From: JAIBBG01 sp043748015
GTDB lineage: Bacteria; Bacteroidota; Bacteroidia; Flavobacteriales_D; Sanyastnellaceae
Direction: 5' to 3'
Assembly (NCBI GenBank): GCA_043748015.1
Contig: JAYTOA010000191.1
Location: 1-15,881, forward strand
DNA length: 15,881 nt
Shown here: positions 1 through 6,777 of the stretch, piece by piece
Layout: each line of letters opens with the position of its first letter
How positions within the stretch are numbered: position 1 is the first letter of the stretch
Position numbers and translations under genes: made by a program
The notes under the pieces: generated by a model
The model's input: the letters and a program-made list of their open reading frames with translations, nothing else
What the model was told of the DNA's origin: nothing
The model's database searches: none

Positions 1-221
1 AATAGGGGGTTAAAATTTCAAATCGCCAAAATTCCTTCCAGGAATCCACTATTTACAAGGTGCGTGTGATTAGATTTGAAACGTCTTGGACGGATGTGAC
101 TCTATTTCACTGATACGGGTTCCGCTCTATCCCTTGATGTATGAGCTTATGTATACTTCAAGGTTGCCTTTTTTGTTATTGAGAATTGATCATCTGATGT
201 CAAACCATTAAAACACAAATT
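1..221. other. Non-coding left edge
   Basis: No convincing gene is present. The only open frame touching the left edge on the + strand (frame 1) stops at 67-69 after 22 codons with no recognisable content. A small hairpin occurs at 31-45 (ATTCC, loop TTCCA, GGAAT). A promoter-like TAGATTTG box lies at 71-78, and a hairpin with a T-tract lies at 132-174. The 30 bases before the ATG at 222 are A/T-rich (AAAACACAAATT), as is common for Bacteroidota starts lacking a Shine-Dalgarno sequence. Confidence 0.5.
132..174 (+). terminator. Candidate hairpin plus T-tract upstream of the secreted-protein gene
   Basis: CCTTGA (132-137) pairs with TCAAGG (158-163), and GTAT (139-142) pairs with ATAC (153-156). 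A single T-T mismatch separates the two helices and the loop is 10 bases. Six T residues follow at 169-174, five bases after the stem. This is terminator-like, and could end a transcript entering from the left. The gap before the T-tract and the AU-rich stem make it weak. It could instead be a leader hairpin of the next gene, because a TAnnTTTG-like box (TAGATTTG, 71-78) lies upstream, though without a good TTG partner. Confidence 0.35.
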
Positions 222-1508
222 ATGATTCGAAAATTTACTCTGAGCCTTGTAGTAATATTCTTCGCAAGCATTGCTTCATTCGGGCAGCACAGTGTTACAA
301 TTACTGTACTTGACAATCTAACCGGTAATCCAATTGAAGGAGCGGACGTAATGCTTGATGTGCAATCCGCCGCTTCTGATGCTTCGGGCGTAGTCATCTT
401 CTCCAATGTTTCGCCTGGCGTCTATGATTACTTTGTATCTAAGTCTTGTTTTGCATCTTTTTCCGCATCGGTGACGGTGGACGAATCTGATGTTTCGTTG
501 AACGCGGAACTGATGGCTAGCAACACAAATAATGTATTTTTCTTCATTGGGGCTGTCCTTGCTGAGTTAGATGTAACAGTTACGCTCACAGACAATGCAG
601 AATATTATCAAAGCTTTGTGACTACTGATACTTTTGGTGGTGAAATGATCGGTGATGTGCCATTTGGGACATACACCTACACATTTTCCAAACCTTGTTA
701 CAATACCATAAGCGGCACTATTATAATAGATTGCAATGCTGGAGACGGTATTGCCATTTTTGAAAACCTCACGTCGGCTTCTACCAATAATGTCTTCTTT
801 TTTATCGGAGATTTTTTAGCGATACTTGACGTTACCGTAAATCTTACGGATGGCGCTGAATTCGATGCCACTTTTGTCACTTCCGATACTTTCGGTGGTG
901 AGATGATAGGTGATGTACCTTATGGTACCTACACTTACACATTGACAAAATCTTGTCATCAAATGGCTACCGGAACAGTTACAGTCCACTGCAATGGTGG
1001 GGATGGTATCGCTGTTTTTGACGCTCCTGCAGAAATTAGCATCGACCCGTCTTTTACATTGTCTGAGAATGTGCTCACAGCATCTGCAGCGGACATGAAT
1101 TATCAATGGATTGATTGTAACGATAACAATGCACCTATTCCTGATGCGACAAGCCAAAGTTTCACATTTACTCAAAATGGTAATTATGCTGTTATTGTTT
1201 CAGGTGAAAATTGTTCGGCTACTTCTAGTTGCCTCAACGTGATTTTCATTGGAATTTCGGATGCTGCTGCATCGATCTATGGTATTTATCCCAATCCTGT
1301 ACATAACAACATGGTCGTTGACTATAAAGGTTCATTTCACAATGCGATTTTGCAAATCATTGGCTCGGATGGAAGACTGATTCGAATTGAGAACTTCTAT
1401 GGAAATCAACGGCTCAACTTGAATCTAGAGCAATTGCAACCCGGATTTTACTCGATACAGATCACAATCGATGAACACAGCTTAACTCGGAATTTCATTA
1501 AAGATTAA
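222..1508 (+). CDS. Secreted repeat protein with T9SS type A sorting domain
   Basis: This 428-residue protein is probably exported by Sec, then moved across the outer membrane by the type IX secretion system. Residues 1-22 form a signal peptide (basic MIRK, hydrophobic core, cleavage near ASFGQ). Residues 23-100 resemble a carboxypeptidase-regulatory-like beta-sandwich (NPIEGADV, SPGVYDYFVSKSC). Two 86-residue repeats follow, 102-187 and 188-273. Each begins TNNVFFFIG and contains DTFGGEMIGDVP(F/Y)GTYTYT. Each also has two Cys 12 residues apart (159/171 and 245/257) that could form disulfides. Residues 274-341 are an Ig/PKD-like domain common in Bacteroidota surface proteins (MNYQWIDCN, QNGNYAVIVSGENC). 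Residues 351-428 match the sorting domain: IYPNPV, GRLIRIE, LQPGFYSIQI and terminal FIKD. Binding partner and role are unknown. It lies in its own transcription unit, 436 bases from rpsL. The export call is firm; the repeat function is not recognised. Confidence 0.88.
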   Translation: MIRKFTLSLVVIFFASIASFGQHSVTITVLDNLTGNPIEGADVMLDVQSAASDASGVVIFSNVSPGVYDYFVSKSCFASFSASVTVDESDVSLNAELMASNTNNVFFFIGAVLAELDVTVTLTDNAEYYQSFVTTDTFGGEMIGDVPFGTYTYTFSKPCYNTISGTIIIDCNAGDGIAIFENLTSASTNNVFFFIGDFLAILDVTVNLTDGAEFDATFVTSDTFGGEMIGDVPYGTYTYTLTKSCHQMATGTVTVHCNGGDGIAVFDAPAEISIDPSFTLSENVLTASAADMNYQWIDCNDNNAPIPDATSQSFTFTQNGNYAVIVSGENCSATSSCLNVIFIGISDAAASIYGIYPNPVHNNMVVDYKGSFHNAILQIIGSDGRLIRIENFYGNQRLNLNLEQLQPGFYSIQITIDEHSLTRNFIKD

Positions 1509-1849
1509 ATAAGTTTCCATTCGGTTTTGTGTCATTTTGGTCAAAATTTCATATCAGCAAACTTTGTCTTGTTGAATATGTAAATTCTGTGAGTTTTTTT
1601 TGTGCCGTTCCGTTTTTATTCGAGATTAGAATTTTTGAAAAATGTAGCGGAAAAAGGATCAACGTTTTTTTCTTTCGCATTAACTCGCTGAATATCAAAC
1701 TGATTTTTGCGAGTATTTACTTCGACTCTCCTGATCTCGTCAACGACGATGAAGACCCTCTGATAAATTTTTTTTGTCCCTGAAACCCCTGTCAGGCGCG
1801 GATTTCAAATTTGTTTGAAAAATATTTTACACAAAAGTGTTGATACCAC
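1509..1849. other. Intergenic spacer with one structured hairpin
   Basis: This AT-rich spacer lies between the T9SS cargo gene and the ribosomal operon promoter. I see no convincing gene. An 84-codon frame at 1529-1783 starts at GTG and is Phe/Cys/Ile-rich with no family resemblance. Two runs of eight T occur at 1594-1601 and 1768-1775. An inverted repeat, ACTCGC (1683-1688) with GCGAGT (1709-1714), encloses an inner ATCA-AAC-TGAT hairpin (1694-1704). A TCGTC/GACGA stem lies at 1737-1749. None makes a clear terminator for the upstream gene. Confidence 0.5.
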
Positions 1850-1879
1850 TTGCATGAGTGAAATGGCGGTGTACATTTG
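1850..1879 (+). promoter_or_regulatory. Bacteroidota-type promoter of the ribosomal operon
   Basis: TTG at 1850-1852 is followed after exactly 19 bases by TACATTTG at 1872-1879. This fits the established Bacteroidota housekeeping sigma consensus TTG-N17-23-TAnnTTTG (-33 and -7 boxes). Transcription should begin near 1884-1886, giving a leader of about 60 bases before rpsL. The promoter overlaps the possible upstream GTG start of the rpsL frame at 1858, which argues against that start. It is the only well-spaced two-box match I found near the head of the operon. Confidence 0.72.
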
Positions 1880-1887
1880 CCGCCCGT

Positions 1888-1915
1888 TTTTCCGATACAC
1901 CACTCGTATCGAAAA
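1888..1915 (+). promoter_or_regulatory. 5'-terminal leader hairpin of the ribosomal operon
   Basis: CGATAC (1893-1898) pairs with GTATCG (1906-1911) around a seven-base loop. TTTT (1888-1891) then pairs with AAAA (1912-1915) past a single bulged C (1892), giving about ten base pairs. If the promoter call is right, this hairpin sits at the very 5' end of the mRNA, 29 bases before the rpsL ATG. It could protect the 5' end or be a feedback site for a ribosomal protein. No known r-protein binding motif is recognised, so the role is inference. Confidence 0.5.
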
Positions 1916-1944
1916 CAGTGAAAAAAAGCAACTTAGAGAAACAG

Positions 1945-2355
1945 ATGCCAACAGTTCAACAACTTATCAAAAAGGGCCGCACCCCGAAGACATACCGCAG
2001 CAAGTCTGTGGCATTGGACTCTTGCCCACAACGCAGAGGTGTGTGCACAAAAGTTTACACAACTACCCCAAAGAAGCCGAATTCGGCTCTTCGTAAAGTG
2101 GCGAAAGTGAGACTGACCAACAAATTTGAAGTCATTGCCTATATCGGTGGTGAAGGTCACAATTTGCAGGAACACTCCATCGTGCTCGTTCGTGGTGGCA
2201 GGGTGAAAGATCTCCCGGGTGTTCGTTACCACATCGTTCGCGGTGCATTGGATACGGCTGGTGTGAGTGGTAGAAACCAGCGCAGATCCAAGTACGGAAC
2301 AAAGCGTCCAAAACCGGGTGCCGCTGCAGCTGCTCCAGCTAAAAAGAAAAAATAA
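1945..2355 (+). CDS. rpsL: 30S ribosomal protein uS12 (S12)
   Basis: uS12 lies at the decoding centre of the 30S subunit and governs accuracy. The hallmark blocks are intact: CPQRRGVCTKVYTTTPKKPN, SALRK, YIGGEGHNLQEHS and RGGRVKDLPGVRYH. K43 and K88, the usual streptomycin-resistance positions, are wild type. D89, the aspartate methylthiolated by RimO in E. coli, is present. The protein has 136 residues; the last dozen or so are an Ala/Lys tail (GAAAAAPAKKKK) absent from the 124-residue E. coli protein but frequent in Bacteroidota. I chose the ATG at 1945 because family homology begins there (MPTVQQLIKKG). The GTG at 1858 would add 29 unrelated residues and overlaps the promoter. It is the first gene of the operon, followed by 28 bases before rpsG. 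Confidence 0.97.
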   Translation: MPTVQQLIKKGRTPKTYRSKSVALDSCPQRRGVCTKVYTTTPKKPNSALRKVAKVRLTNKFEVIAYIGGEGHNLQEHSIVLVRGGRVKDLPGVRYHIVRGALDTAGVSGRNQRRSKYGTKRPKPGAAAAAPAKKKK

Positions 2356-2383
2356 CGCTTACACAGAGTTATAAAAAGTAACA

Positions 2384-2851
2384 ATGAGAAGAAGAAAGGC
2401 CAAAAAAATTGCCGTCCTACCGGATCCTAAATTCAATGAAGTGATTGTGACGAAATTCGTTAACAACATCATGCTTCAAGGTAAAAAAGGTACTGCTTTC
2501 AATATCTTTTATGATGCAATTGATAAAATAAGTGCTAAAACCAACGAGGATGGTCTTGAGATTTGGCGCAAAGCAGTTGAAAATGTGACCCCTGCGGTTG
2601 AGGTTAGAAGCCGTCGTGTTGGTGGTGCAACTTTTCAAATTCCTACTCCTATCCGTGATGAGCGTAAGGCATCCATGGCTATGAAATGGTTGATTGGGTA
2701 TGCCCGCAAGCGCAATGAGAAGAGCATGGCTGATAAACTTGCAGGCGAGATTATCGCAGCAAGCAAAGGTGAAGGTGCTGCTTATAAGAAGAGAGAAGAC
2801 GTACACCGTATGGCTGATGCCAACAAAGCGTTCGCTCACTTCAGAGTTTAA
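2384..2851 (+). CDS. rpsG: 30S ribosomal protein uS7 (S7)
   Basis: uS7 nucleates assembly of the 30S head by binding the 3' domain of 16S rRNA, and it lines the E site. It has 155 residues, the usual length. It starts MRRRKAKK and carries the conserved GKKGTAFNIFYDAID helix, VTPAVEVRSRRVGGATFQIP and the DVHRMADANKAFAHFRV C-terminus, all typical of the family. The leader is A-rich (AAAAAGTAACA) without a Shine-Dalgarno sequence. In E. coli S7 represses through the rpsL-rpsG spacer. Here that spacer is only 28 bases and shows no obvious structure, so that control is probably absent or placed elsewhere. Confidence 0.97.
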   Translation: MRRRKAKKIAVLPDPKFNEVIVTKFVNNIMLQGKKGTAFNIFYDAIDKISAKTNEDGLEIWRKAVENVTPAVEVRSRRVGGATFQIPTPIRDERKASMAMKWLIGYARKRNEKSMADKLAGEIIAASKGEGAAYKKREDVHRMADANKAFAHFRV

Positions 2852-2853
2852 TA

Positions 2854-2936
2854 ACGTGATTCATCACGTCTCCAATTAGAAAGACGCGATTTATCGCAGC
2901 TTCACATAGAAAAAGAAAGATCCGGACAACACCGGA
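2854..2936 (+). repeat. Three hairpins in the rpsG-fusA spacer
   Basis: Unit one is ACGTGA-TTCA-TCACGT (2854-2869), a perfect six-pair stem. Unit two (2881-2902) has AAG/CTT and GCGA/TCGC helices around a two-base mismatch and a TTTA loop. Unit three is TCCGG-ACAACA-CCGGA (2921-2936). The first two are members of the TTTA/TTCA hairpin family found across this operon. No T-tract follows; instead A-rich sequence leads to the fusA ATG. Roles in mRNA processing, stability or translation are possible but inferred. Confidence 0.7.
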
Positions 2937-2954
2937 ACATAATAAAAAGTAAAA

Positions 2955-5060
2955 ATGTCACGCGACTTAAAATACACAAGGAACATCGGGATTGCTGCCC
3001 ACATTGATGCCGGTAAAACGACAACAACGGAGCGTATCCTTTACTATTCCGGTGTAAATCACAAAATTGGTGAGGTACATGACGGTGCCGCTACAATGGA
3101 CTGGATGGCCCAGGAGCAGGAAAGAGGTATTACTATCACTTCTGCTGCTACCACGGTCGGTTGGAAATATCGCGGGACTGACTACCACATCAACATTATT
3201 GATACTCCGGGTCACGTTGACTTTACCGTAGAAGTGAATCGTTCTCTTCGCGTATTGGACGGACTCGTTTTCTTGTTTTCTGCTGTTGACGGTGTTGAGC
3301 CGCAATCTGAGACAAACTGGCGCCTTGCGAACAACTACAACGTTGCGCGTATTGGTTTCGTAAATAAAATGGACCGCTCTGGAGCCGACTTCTTAATGGT
3401 TTGTAAGCAGGTGAGAGAAATGTTGGGCAGTAATGCAGTTCCTCTGCAGTTGCCTATCGGTGCGGAAGATGATTTCAAAGGTGTGGTTGACTTAATCAAC
3501 TGGAGAGGTATGATCTGGAATGAGTCAGACAAAGGAATGACTTATCAGGAAGTGCCTATACCGGAGGATATGATCGAAGAAGCTACTGAATACCGTGAGA
3601 AATTGCTTGAAGCAGTTTCTGACTATGACGACGCTATCATGGTTAAATTCTTTGATGCTCCTGAAACGATTACGGAAAGAGAAGTTTTGGACGCGTTGCG
3701 TAAAGCTGTATTGGACATGAAAATTGTTCCAATGGTTTGTGGTTCTTCCTTCAAGAACAAAGGCGTTCAGACCATGCTTGATCTGGTGATGGAACTTATG
3801 CCTAGTCCAATGGACAGAGAAAGCGTTATCGGCACCAATCCTGATACAGGTTTGGAAGTACAGCGCAGACCTGATTACAAAGAGCCTTTTGCTGCACTTG
3901 CATTCAAAATTGCAACTGATCCGTTCGTAGGTCGTCTTGCCTTCATGCGTGCATACTCTGGTATGCTCGAGGCTGGTTCTTATGTATTGAATACTCGCAG
4001 TGGAAATAAGGAACGTATCTCCCGTATCTTCCAAATGCACGCTAATAAACAGAATCCTATCGAGCGCCTTGGTGCTGGTGATATCGGAGCTGCTGTTGGT
4101 TTTAAAGATATCAAAACCGGTGATACATTGTGTGATGAGAAACATCCTATCGTTCTTGAAGCGATGAATTTCCCTGAGCCTGTCATTGGACTTGCAGTTG
4201 AGCCTAAAACTCAAGCTGACATGGATAGAATGGGTATGTCTTTGGCCAAATTGGCTGAGGAAGATCCAACCTTCCGTGTTCACACGGATCAGGAAACTGG
4301 ACAAACTGTTATCAGTGGAATGGGTGAGCTTCACCTCGAGATTATCGTTGATCGTCTGAAGCGTGAATTTAAAGTAGAGTGTAATCAAGGGGCGCCGCAG
4401 GTTGCTTACAAAGAAGCTATCATTGGATCTACAAATCATCGTGAAGTGTTCAAGAAACAGTCAGGTGGTCGTGGTAAATTCGCGGATATCAATATCGAAA
4501 TCATGCCGAACATTGATGCTGAGAAACCAGGTCTTGTGTTCGTAAACAATATCAAAGGTGGTAACATTCCTAGAGAATTTATTCCCGCAATCGAAAAGGG
4601 TTTCAAAGATGCTATGACGAATGGTGTCCTTGCAGGTTACCCAATGGATGCCTTAAAAGTTGAACTCAACGATGGATCTTTCCACGCAGTTGACTCTGAC
4701 GCTTTGTCGTTTGAGCTTTGCGCGAAAATGGCATACCGTGAGGCTTTGCCTAAGTGCAAGCCGGTTATCATGGAACCAATCATGAAACTTGAAGTTGTTA
4801 CTCCTTCTGAGAACATGGGTGATGTTATCGGCGACCTTAACAAGCGTCGTGGAATCATCGAAGGAACCGGTGAGCGTAACAACGCTACGGTAATTAACGC
4901 CAAAGTGCCACTTTCTGAAATGTTTGGTTATGTGACTGACCTCCGTACCATCACATCAGGTCGTGCTACTTCTAGCATGGAATTCAGCAACTACAACCAA
5001 GCTCCTGCGCACGTGCAAGATGCCGTAATTGCCAAAGTAAAAGGAAAAGCAAACGCATAA
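2955..5060 (+). CDS. fusA: Elongation factor G
   Basis: EF-G is the GTPase that translocates tRNA and mRNA after peptide transfer and, with RRF, splits ribosomes. At 701 residues it has family length. The G domain has the P-loop AHIDAGKT (15-22), switch I QERGITITSAATT, DTPGH (83-87, with H87 the catalytic histidine position) and NKMD (137-140). Domain III carries ISGMGELHLEI (453-463). Domain IV begins near GGRGKFADI, and its tip loop NDGSFHAVDS places H577 where E. coli has H583. Domain V contains GDLNKRRG. These features indicate canonical EF-G rather than the divergent fusA2-type paralogue. A 103-base hairpin-rich spacer precedes it and 40 bases separate it from rpsJ. No tuf gene follows, unlike the E. 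coli str operon. Confidence 0.97.
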   Translation: MSRDLKYTRNIGIAAHIDAGKTTTTERILYYSGVNHKIGEVHDGAATMDWMAQEQERGITITSAATTVGWKYRGTDYHINIIDTPGHVDFTVEVNRSLRVLDGLVFLFSAVDGVEPQSETNWRLANNYNVARIGFVNKMDRSGADFLMVCKQVREMLGSNAVPLQLPIGAEDDFKGVVDLINWRGMIWNESDKGMTYQEVPIPEDMIEEATEYREKLLEAVSDYDDAIMVKFFDAPETITEREVLDALRKAVLDMKIVPMVCGSSFKNKGVQTMLDLVMELMPSPMDRESVIGTNPDTGLEVQRRPDYKEPFAALAFKIATDPFVGRLAFMRAYSGMLEAGSYVLNTRSGNKERISRIFQMHANKQNPIERLGAGDIGAAVGFKDIKTGDTLCDEKHPIVLEAMNFPEPVIGLAVEPKTQADMDRMGMSLAKLAEEDPTFRVHTDQETGQTVISGMGELHLEIIVDRLKREFKVECNQGAPQVAYKEAIIGSTNHREVFKKQSGGRGKFADINIEIMPNIDAEKPGLVFVNNIKGGNIPREFIPAIEKGFKDAMTNGVLAGYPMDALKVELNDGSFHAVDSDALSFELCAKMAYREALPKCKPVIMEPIMKLEVVTPSENMGDVIGDLNKRRGIIEGTGERNNATVINAKVPLSEMFGYVTDLRTITSGRATSSMEFSNYNQAPAHVQDAVIAKVKGKANA

Positions 5061-5069
5061 ATGTTGAAG

Positions 5070-5085
5070 CCGCTTAACAATGCGG
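5070..5085 (+). other. Small hairpin in the fusA-rpsJ spacer
   Basis: CCGC (5070-5073) pairs with GCGG (5082-5085) around an eight-base loop. It sits where str ends and the S10 cluster begins. Four pairs with a large loop and no T-tract do not make a terminator. It may be chance. Confidence 0.25.
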
Positions 5086-5100
5086 TGAACCAAAATAAAA

Positions 5101-5406
5101 ATGGCACAGAAAATAAGAATCAAACTCAAGTCTTACGACCACAATCTAGTAGATAAATCTGCAGAGAAAATTGTGAAGACTGTAAAAGCAACGGGTGCTG
5201 TGGTGAATGGACCTATTCCTTTGCCAACACACAAGAGGATTTATACTGTTCTTCGTTCACCACACGTGAACAAGAAGGCAAGAGAGCAGTTCGAATTGAG
5301 TTCTTACAAGCGTTTGCTTGATATCTACAGTTCTTCAAGCAAGACGGTAGATGCCTTGATGAAGCTTGAATTGCCTAGCGGCGTTGAAGTAGAAATCAAA
5401 GTATAG
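5101..5406 (+). CDS. rpsJ: 30S ribosomal protein uS10 (S10, NusE)
   Basis: uS10 sits in the 30S head and, as NusE, joins NusB and NusG in antitermination and transcription-translation coupling. It has 101 residues. MAQKIRIKLKSYDH, GPIPLPTHKR, the loop SPHVNKKAREQFE and the DALMKLELPSGVEVEIKV end are classic. The long protruding loop near residues 45-62 is the part that reaches the A site. The start is fixed by MAQKIRIKL; its leader is AAAATAAAA. It opens the S10 block but has no clear promoter of its own in the 40 bases after fusA, so it is probably co-transcribed from the rpsL promoter. Confidence 0.97.
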   Translation: MAQKIRIKLKSYDHNLVDKSAEKIVKTVKATGAVVNGPIPLPTHKRIYTVLRSPHVNKKAREQFELSSYKRLLDIYSSSSKTVDALMKLELPSGVEVEIKV

Positions 5407-5410
5407 AAGC

Positions 5411-5494
5411 AGACGTCATTTATGACGCCTCACAATAAAGGAAAGACGCCCGCAAAGGCATCTCAACATAAAGAAAGACTCACATAAGTGCGTC
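5411..5494 (+). repeat. Three tandem hairpins in the rpsJ-rplC spacer
   Basis: The 113-base spacer holds three units whose AGAC starts lie at 5411, 5444 and 5476, a 32-33 base period. Unit one has CGTCA-TTTA-TGACG plus outer AG/CT pairs across an A-C mismatch. Unit two (5444-5463) is AGA/TCT plus GCC/GGC around CGCAAA, with one C-A mismatch. Unit three (5477-5494) is GAC/GTC plus CAC/GTG around ATAA, with one T-C mismatch. All three have a single internal mismatch between inner and outer helices. An A/C-rich stretch then leads to rplC. Confidence 0.7.
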
Positions 5495-5519
5495 ATAACA
5501 ACAAAAACAAAACAAACAC

Positions 5520-6140
5520 ATGCCAGGAATTATTGGTAAAAAGGTCGGAATGACTAGCATCTACGGTGCCGCTGGGAAACTTTTCCCATGCACGGTGATA
5601 GAGGCTGGTCCATGTGTGATCACTCAGATCAGGACCAAAGAAAAAGACGGCTATGAGGCTGTGCAGATTGGATTTCAGGATAAGAAAGACAAGCACACTA
5701 CCAAAGCTATGCAGGGTCACTTTAAAAAGGCCGGCACAACACCTAAGCGCCACATCGCAGAGTTTCACGATTTTGAAGGTGAAATGGTTTTAGGACAAGT
5801 ATTAACTGCTGATTCAGTTTTCATAGAAGGAGAGAACGTTGACGTTATTGGAACTTCTAAAGGAAAAGGATTTCAGGGTGTTGTAAAGCGTTATGGTTTT
5901 GCCGGTGTCGGTGAGGCTACTCACGGACAGCACAACCGTCTTCGTGCTCCAGGTTCTATGGGTGCATCTTCGGATCCTTCTCGCGTATTTCCAGGTAAGC
6001 GTTTGCCGGGTCAGACGGGAGGAACCCGCAATACCATCGCTAACCTGAAGATAGTAAAGATTCTTCCTGAAGAAAACCTCATCCTTGTGAAAGGTGCGAT
6101 TCCGGGATTCAATGGTTCAACAGTTTATATCGTAAAGTAA
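5520..6140 (+). CDS. rplC: 50S ribosomal protein uL3 (L3)
   Basis: uL3 is an early 50S assembly protein whose extended loop reaches the peptidyl-transferase centre. It has 206 residues. MPGIIGKKVGMTSIYG, the GTSKGKGFQGVVKRYGF block and the PGKRLPGQTGG loop are diagnostic. In E. coli the loop carries Gln150, N5-methylated by PrmB, in GQNQTPG. Here the same place reads GASSDPSRVF, so the methyl-acceptor Gln is absent. This loop type also occurs in other phyla as far as I recall. The ATG follows ACAAACAC with no Shine-Dalgarno sequence. The gene ends one base before rplD, suggesting coupled translation. Confidence 0.97.
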   Translation: MPGIIGKKVGMTSIYGAAGKLFPCTVIEAGPCVITQIRTKEKDGYEAVQIGFQDKKDKHTTKAMQGHFKKAGTTPKRHIAEFHDFEGEMVLGQVLTADSVFIEGENVDVIGTSKGKGFQGVVKRYGFAGVGEATHGQHNRLRAPGSMGASSDPSRVFPGKRLPGQTGGTRNTIANLKIVKILPEENLILVKGAIPGFNGSTVYIVK

Positions 6141-6141
6141 C

Positions 6142-6771
6142 ATGAAACTCGAAGTACTAAATAACTCCGGCCAGAAGACTGGCAAGACCGTTACACTCGA
6201 TGAGTCGGTATTCGCAATCGAACCTAACGATCACGCCATTTATCTGGATGTAAAAAGATACCTTGCCGCTCAGCGTACAGGTACTCATAAAACAAAGGAC
6301 CGAGGCGAAGTTGCCGGTTCGACCAAGAAATTGCATAAGCAAAAAGGAACCGGTGGTTCAAGAAAAGGTTCTATCAAGAATCCTTTGTTCCGCCAAGGTG
6401 GCGCTACTTTTGGTCCACGCCCAAGAGCTTACGATATCAAAGTCAATAAGACAACTACTCGTTTGGCTCGTAAATCTGCCCTATCTTATAAGGCAAAGGA
6501 GAACGGTATCGTCGTTGTTGATACACTTGGAATGGACAAACCGAAAACAAAGGAATTTGTTAGTGTGTTGAAGAATCTCAAGTTGGAAGGAAAAAGAACT
6601 TTGATTCTGATTCCGGAGAGAAATGACAACGTTTTTCTTTCTTCAAGAAACATTACCAAAATGAATGTTCAAATCGCAAGCTTGGTAAATACATATGACA
6701 TCATGAACAGTGTGAATGTTGTTTTTGTTGGAAATGCTCACGAAGTGGTTACAGAACTTTTGAATAAATAA
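6142..6771 (+). CDS. rplD: 50S ribosomal protein uL4 (L4)
   Basis: uL4 binds 23S rRNA domain I, and its loop forms part of the exit-tunnel constriction where macrolides act. It has 209 residues. The tunnel loop is visible: KQKGTGGSRKGSIKNP (66-81), then FRQGGATFGPRPR. The globular core follows (RLARKSALSYKAKENGIVVV). K68 lies in the QKGTG segment where macrolide-resistance changes cluster in E. coli, and it is wild type. In E. coli L4 represses the S10 operon at a leader hairpin and terminator; no equivalent long leader precedes rpsJ here. The gene starts one base after the rplC stop and ends six bases before rplW. Confidence 0.96.
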   Translation: MKLEVLNNSGQKTGKTVTLDESVFAIEPNDHAIYLDVKRYLAAQRTGTHKTKDRGEVAGSTKKLHKQKGTGGSRKGSIKNPLFRQGGATFGPRPRAYDIKVNKTTTRLARKSALSYKAKENGIVVVDTLGMDKPKTKEFVSVLKNLKLEGKRTLILIPERNDNVFLSSRNITKMNVQIASLVNTYDIMNSVNVVFVGNAHEVVTELLNK

Positions 6772-6777
6772 GAAGCC

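Noticed and set aside
1..69. 3' end of a coding gene at the left edge (frame 1 open for 22 codons)
   Set aside because: Too short, with no recognisable residues; an open stretch of this length is not informative.
1529..1783. 84-codon frame in the spacer after the T9SS cargo gene
   Set aside because: Begins at GTG and is rich in Phe, Ile and Cys as expected from translating AT-rich DNA; no family resemblance and no ribosome-binding context.
1858..1944. Upstream in-frame GTG start for rpsL (29 extra residues)
   Set aside because: The extension matches no uS12, and the predicted -33/-7 promoter lies over it, so it would not be transcribed.
2854..2936. Rho-independent terminators in the operon spacers
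   Set aside because: No spacer hairpin is followed by a T-tract on the + strand; the flanks are A-rich, and downstream genes are essential and co-directional.
3525..4439. 304-codon open frame on the minus strand opposite fusA
   Set aside because: It is fully inside fusA, has a Ser/Phe/His-rich composition typical of antisense reading of a biased gene, no recognisable domain, and no plausible promoter or leader.
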